A stretch of 64,000 bases of DNA, from contig CM031614.1 in the NCBI GenBank assembly GCA_018398815.1, positions 50,507,628 to 50,571,627 of the forward strand, in the 5' to 3' direction. Positions 63,928 to 64,000 of this stretch are shown piece by piece. Under the pieces are notes generated by a model. That model was not told where the DNA came from, made no database searches, and saw nothing but the letters and a program-made list of their open reading frames with translations. Source of the DNA: Conus ventricosus (Eukaryota; Mollusca; Gastropoda; Neogastropoda; Conidae). How positions within the stretch are numbered: position 1 is the stretch's first letter; every line of letters starts with the position of its first letter. The position numbers were made by a program, and so were the translations under genes.

Positions 63928-64000
63928 ATTTTGACGCAGCCTGGGTGAGGAAATCTAACTCTGCTTGCACCCGATACTGTTCCTCTCTCTCTCTCTCCTG
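63895..64000. repeat. (CT)n/(GA)n tracts upstream of the promoter
   Basis: C-run and (CT)n at 63895-63928 and again (CT)n at 63983-63998. Confidence 0.8.

Overview
This window is eukaryotic and most likely comes from a marine gastropod mollusc, probably a caenogastropod (species inferred, not proven). The evidence is tiny cysteine-rich exons split by phase-1 introns, very dense (CA)n/(GA)n microsatellites, and several families of LINE, Ty3/gypsy and Tc1 elements. Dozens of poly-G/poly-C runs, some longer than 50 nt, are also present. Two 1000-N gaps (12271-13270 and 50501-51500) divide it into three contigs. No bacterial or organellar genes, tRNA, rRNA or CRISPR arrays were seen.

The host gene content is sparse and lies on the minus strand. 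At the right end (63.67-63.89 kb) a TATA box precedes a short first exon that encodes a signal peptide and ends in phase 1. Lower coordinates (downstream on the minus strand) carry small cysteine-rich exons, mostly of symmetric phase 1-1, that resemble EB/EGF-like modules: 28.97-29.05, 26.35-26.54, 25.36-25.47, 18.36-18.48, 17.02-17.15 and 14.05-14.21 kb. A second, diverged pair lies at 5.42-5.50 and 3.18-3.36 kb. Together they suggest one or two tandem genes for secreted or receptor-ectodomain proteins built from shuffled EB-like modules. Several exons are off frame by one or two bases. Single-base indels in homopolymers are common throughout, so consensus error and pseudogenisation cannot be separated here.

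Large-scale structure is dominated by duplication. Block A (about 3.01-8.89 kb) and block B (about 26.16-30.18 kb) are diverged copies that carry the paired exons. Block E2 (about 33.0-50.5 kb) and block E1 (51.5-62.4 kb) are near-copies on either side of gap 2, which looks like an uncollapsed haplotype pair. E2 alone carries a 6.85-kb Ty3/gypsy-type LTR element with a target-site duplication; E1 alone carries a 2-kb LINE. The 33.0-38.65 kb part of E2 appears to be an unpolished, homopolymer-inflated version of 51.5-56.0 kb.

Mobile DNA makes up most of the rest: an APE-type LINE fragment (1-1540), RNase H-bearing LINE fragments (7.3-8.06, 9.05-10.03, 36.2-37.15 and 54.4-55.4 kb), a CR1/L2-like fragment (16.0-16.6 kb), two LINE 3' ends (4.1 and 27.3 kb), and a Tc1-like transposon (22.55-25.13 kb) split by a pyrimidine tract. 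The most unusual local structure is a 42-bp minisatellite next to both copies of one EB-like exon, whose unit contains that exon's 3' splice site.
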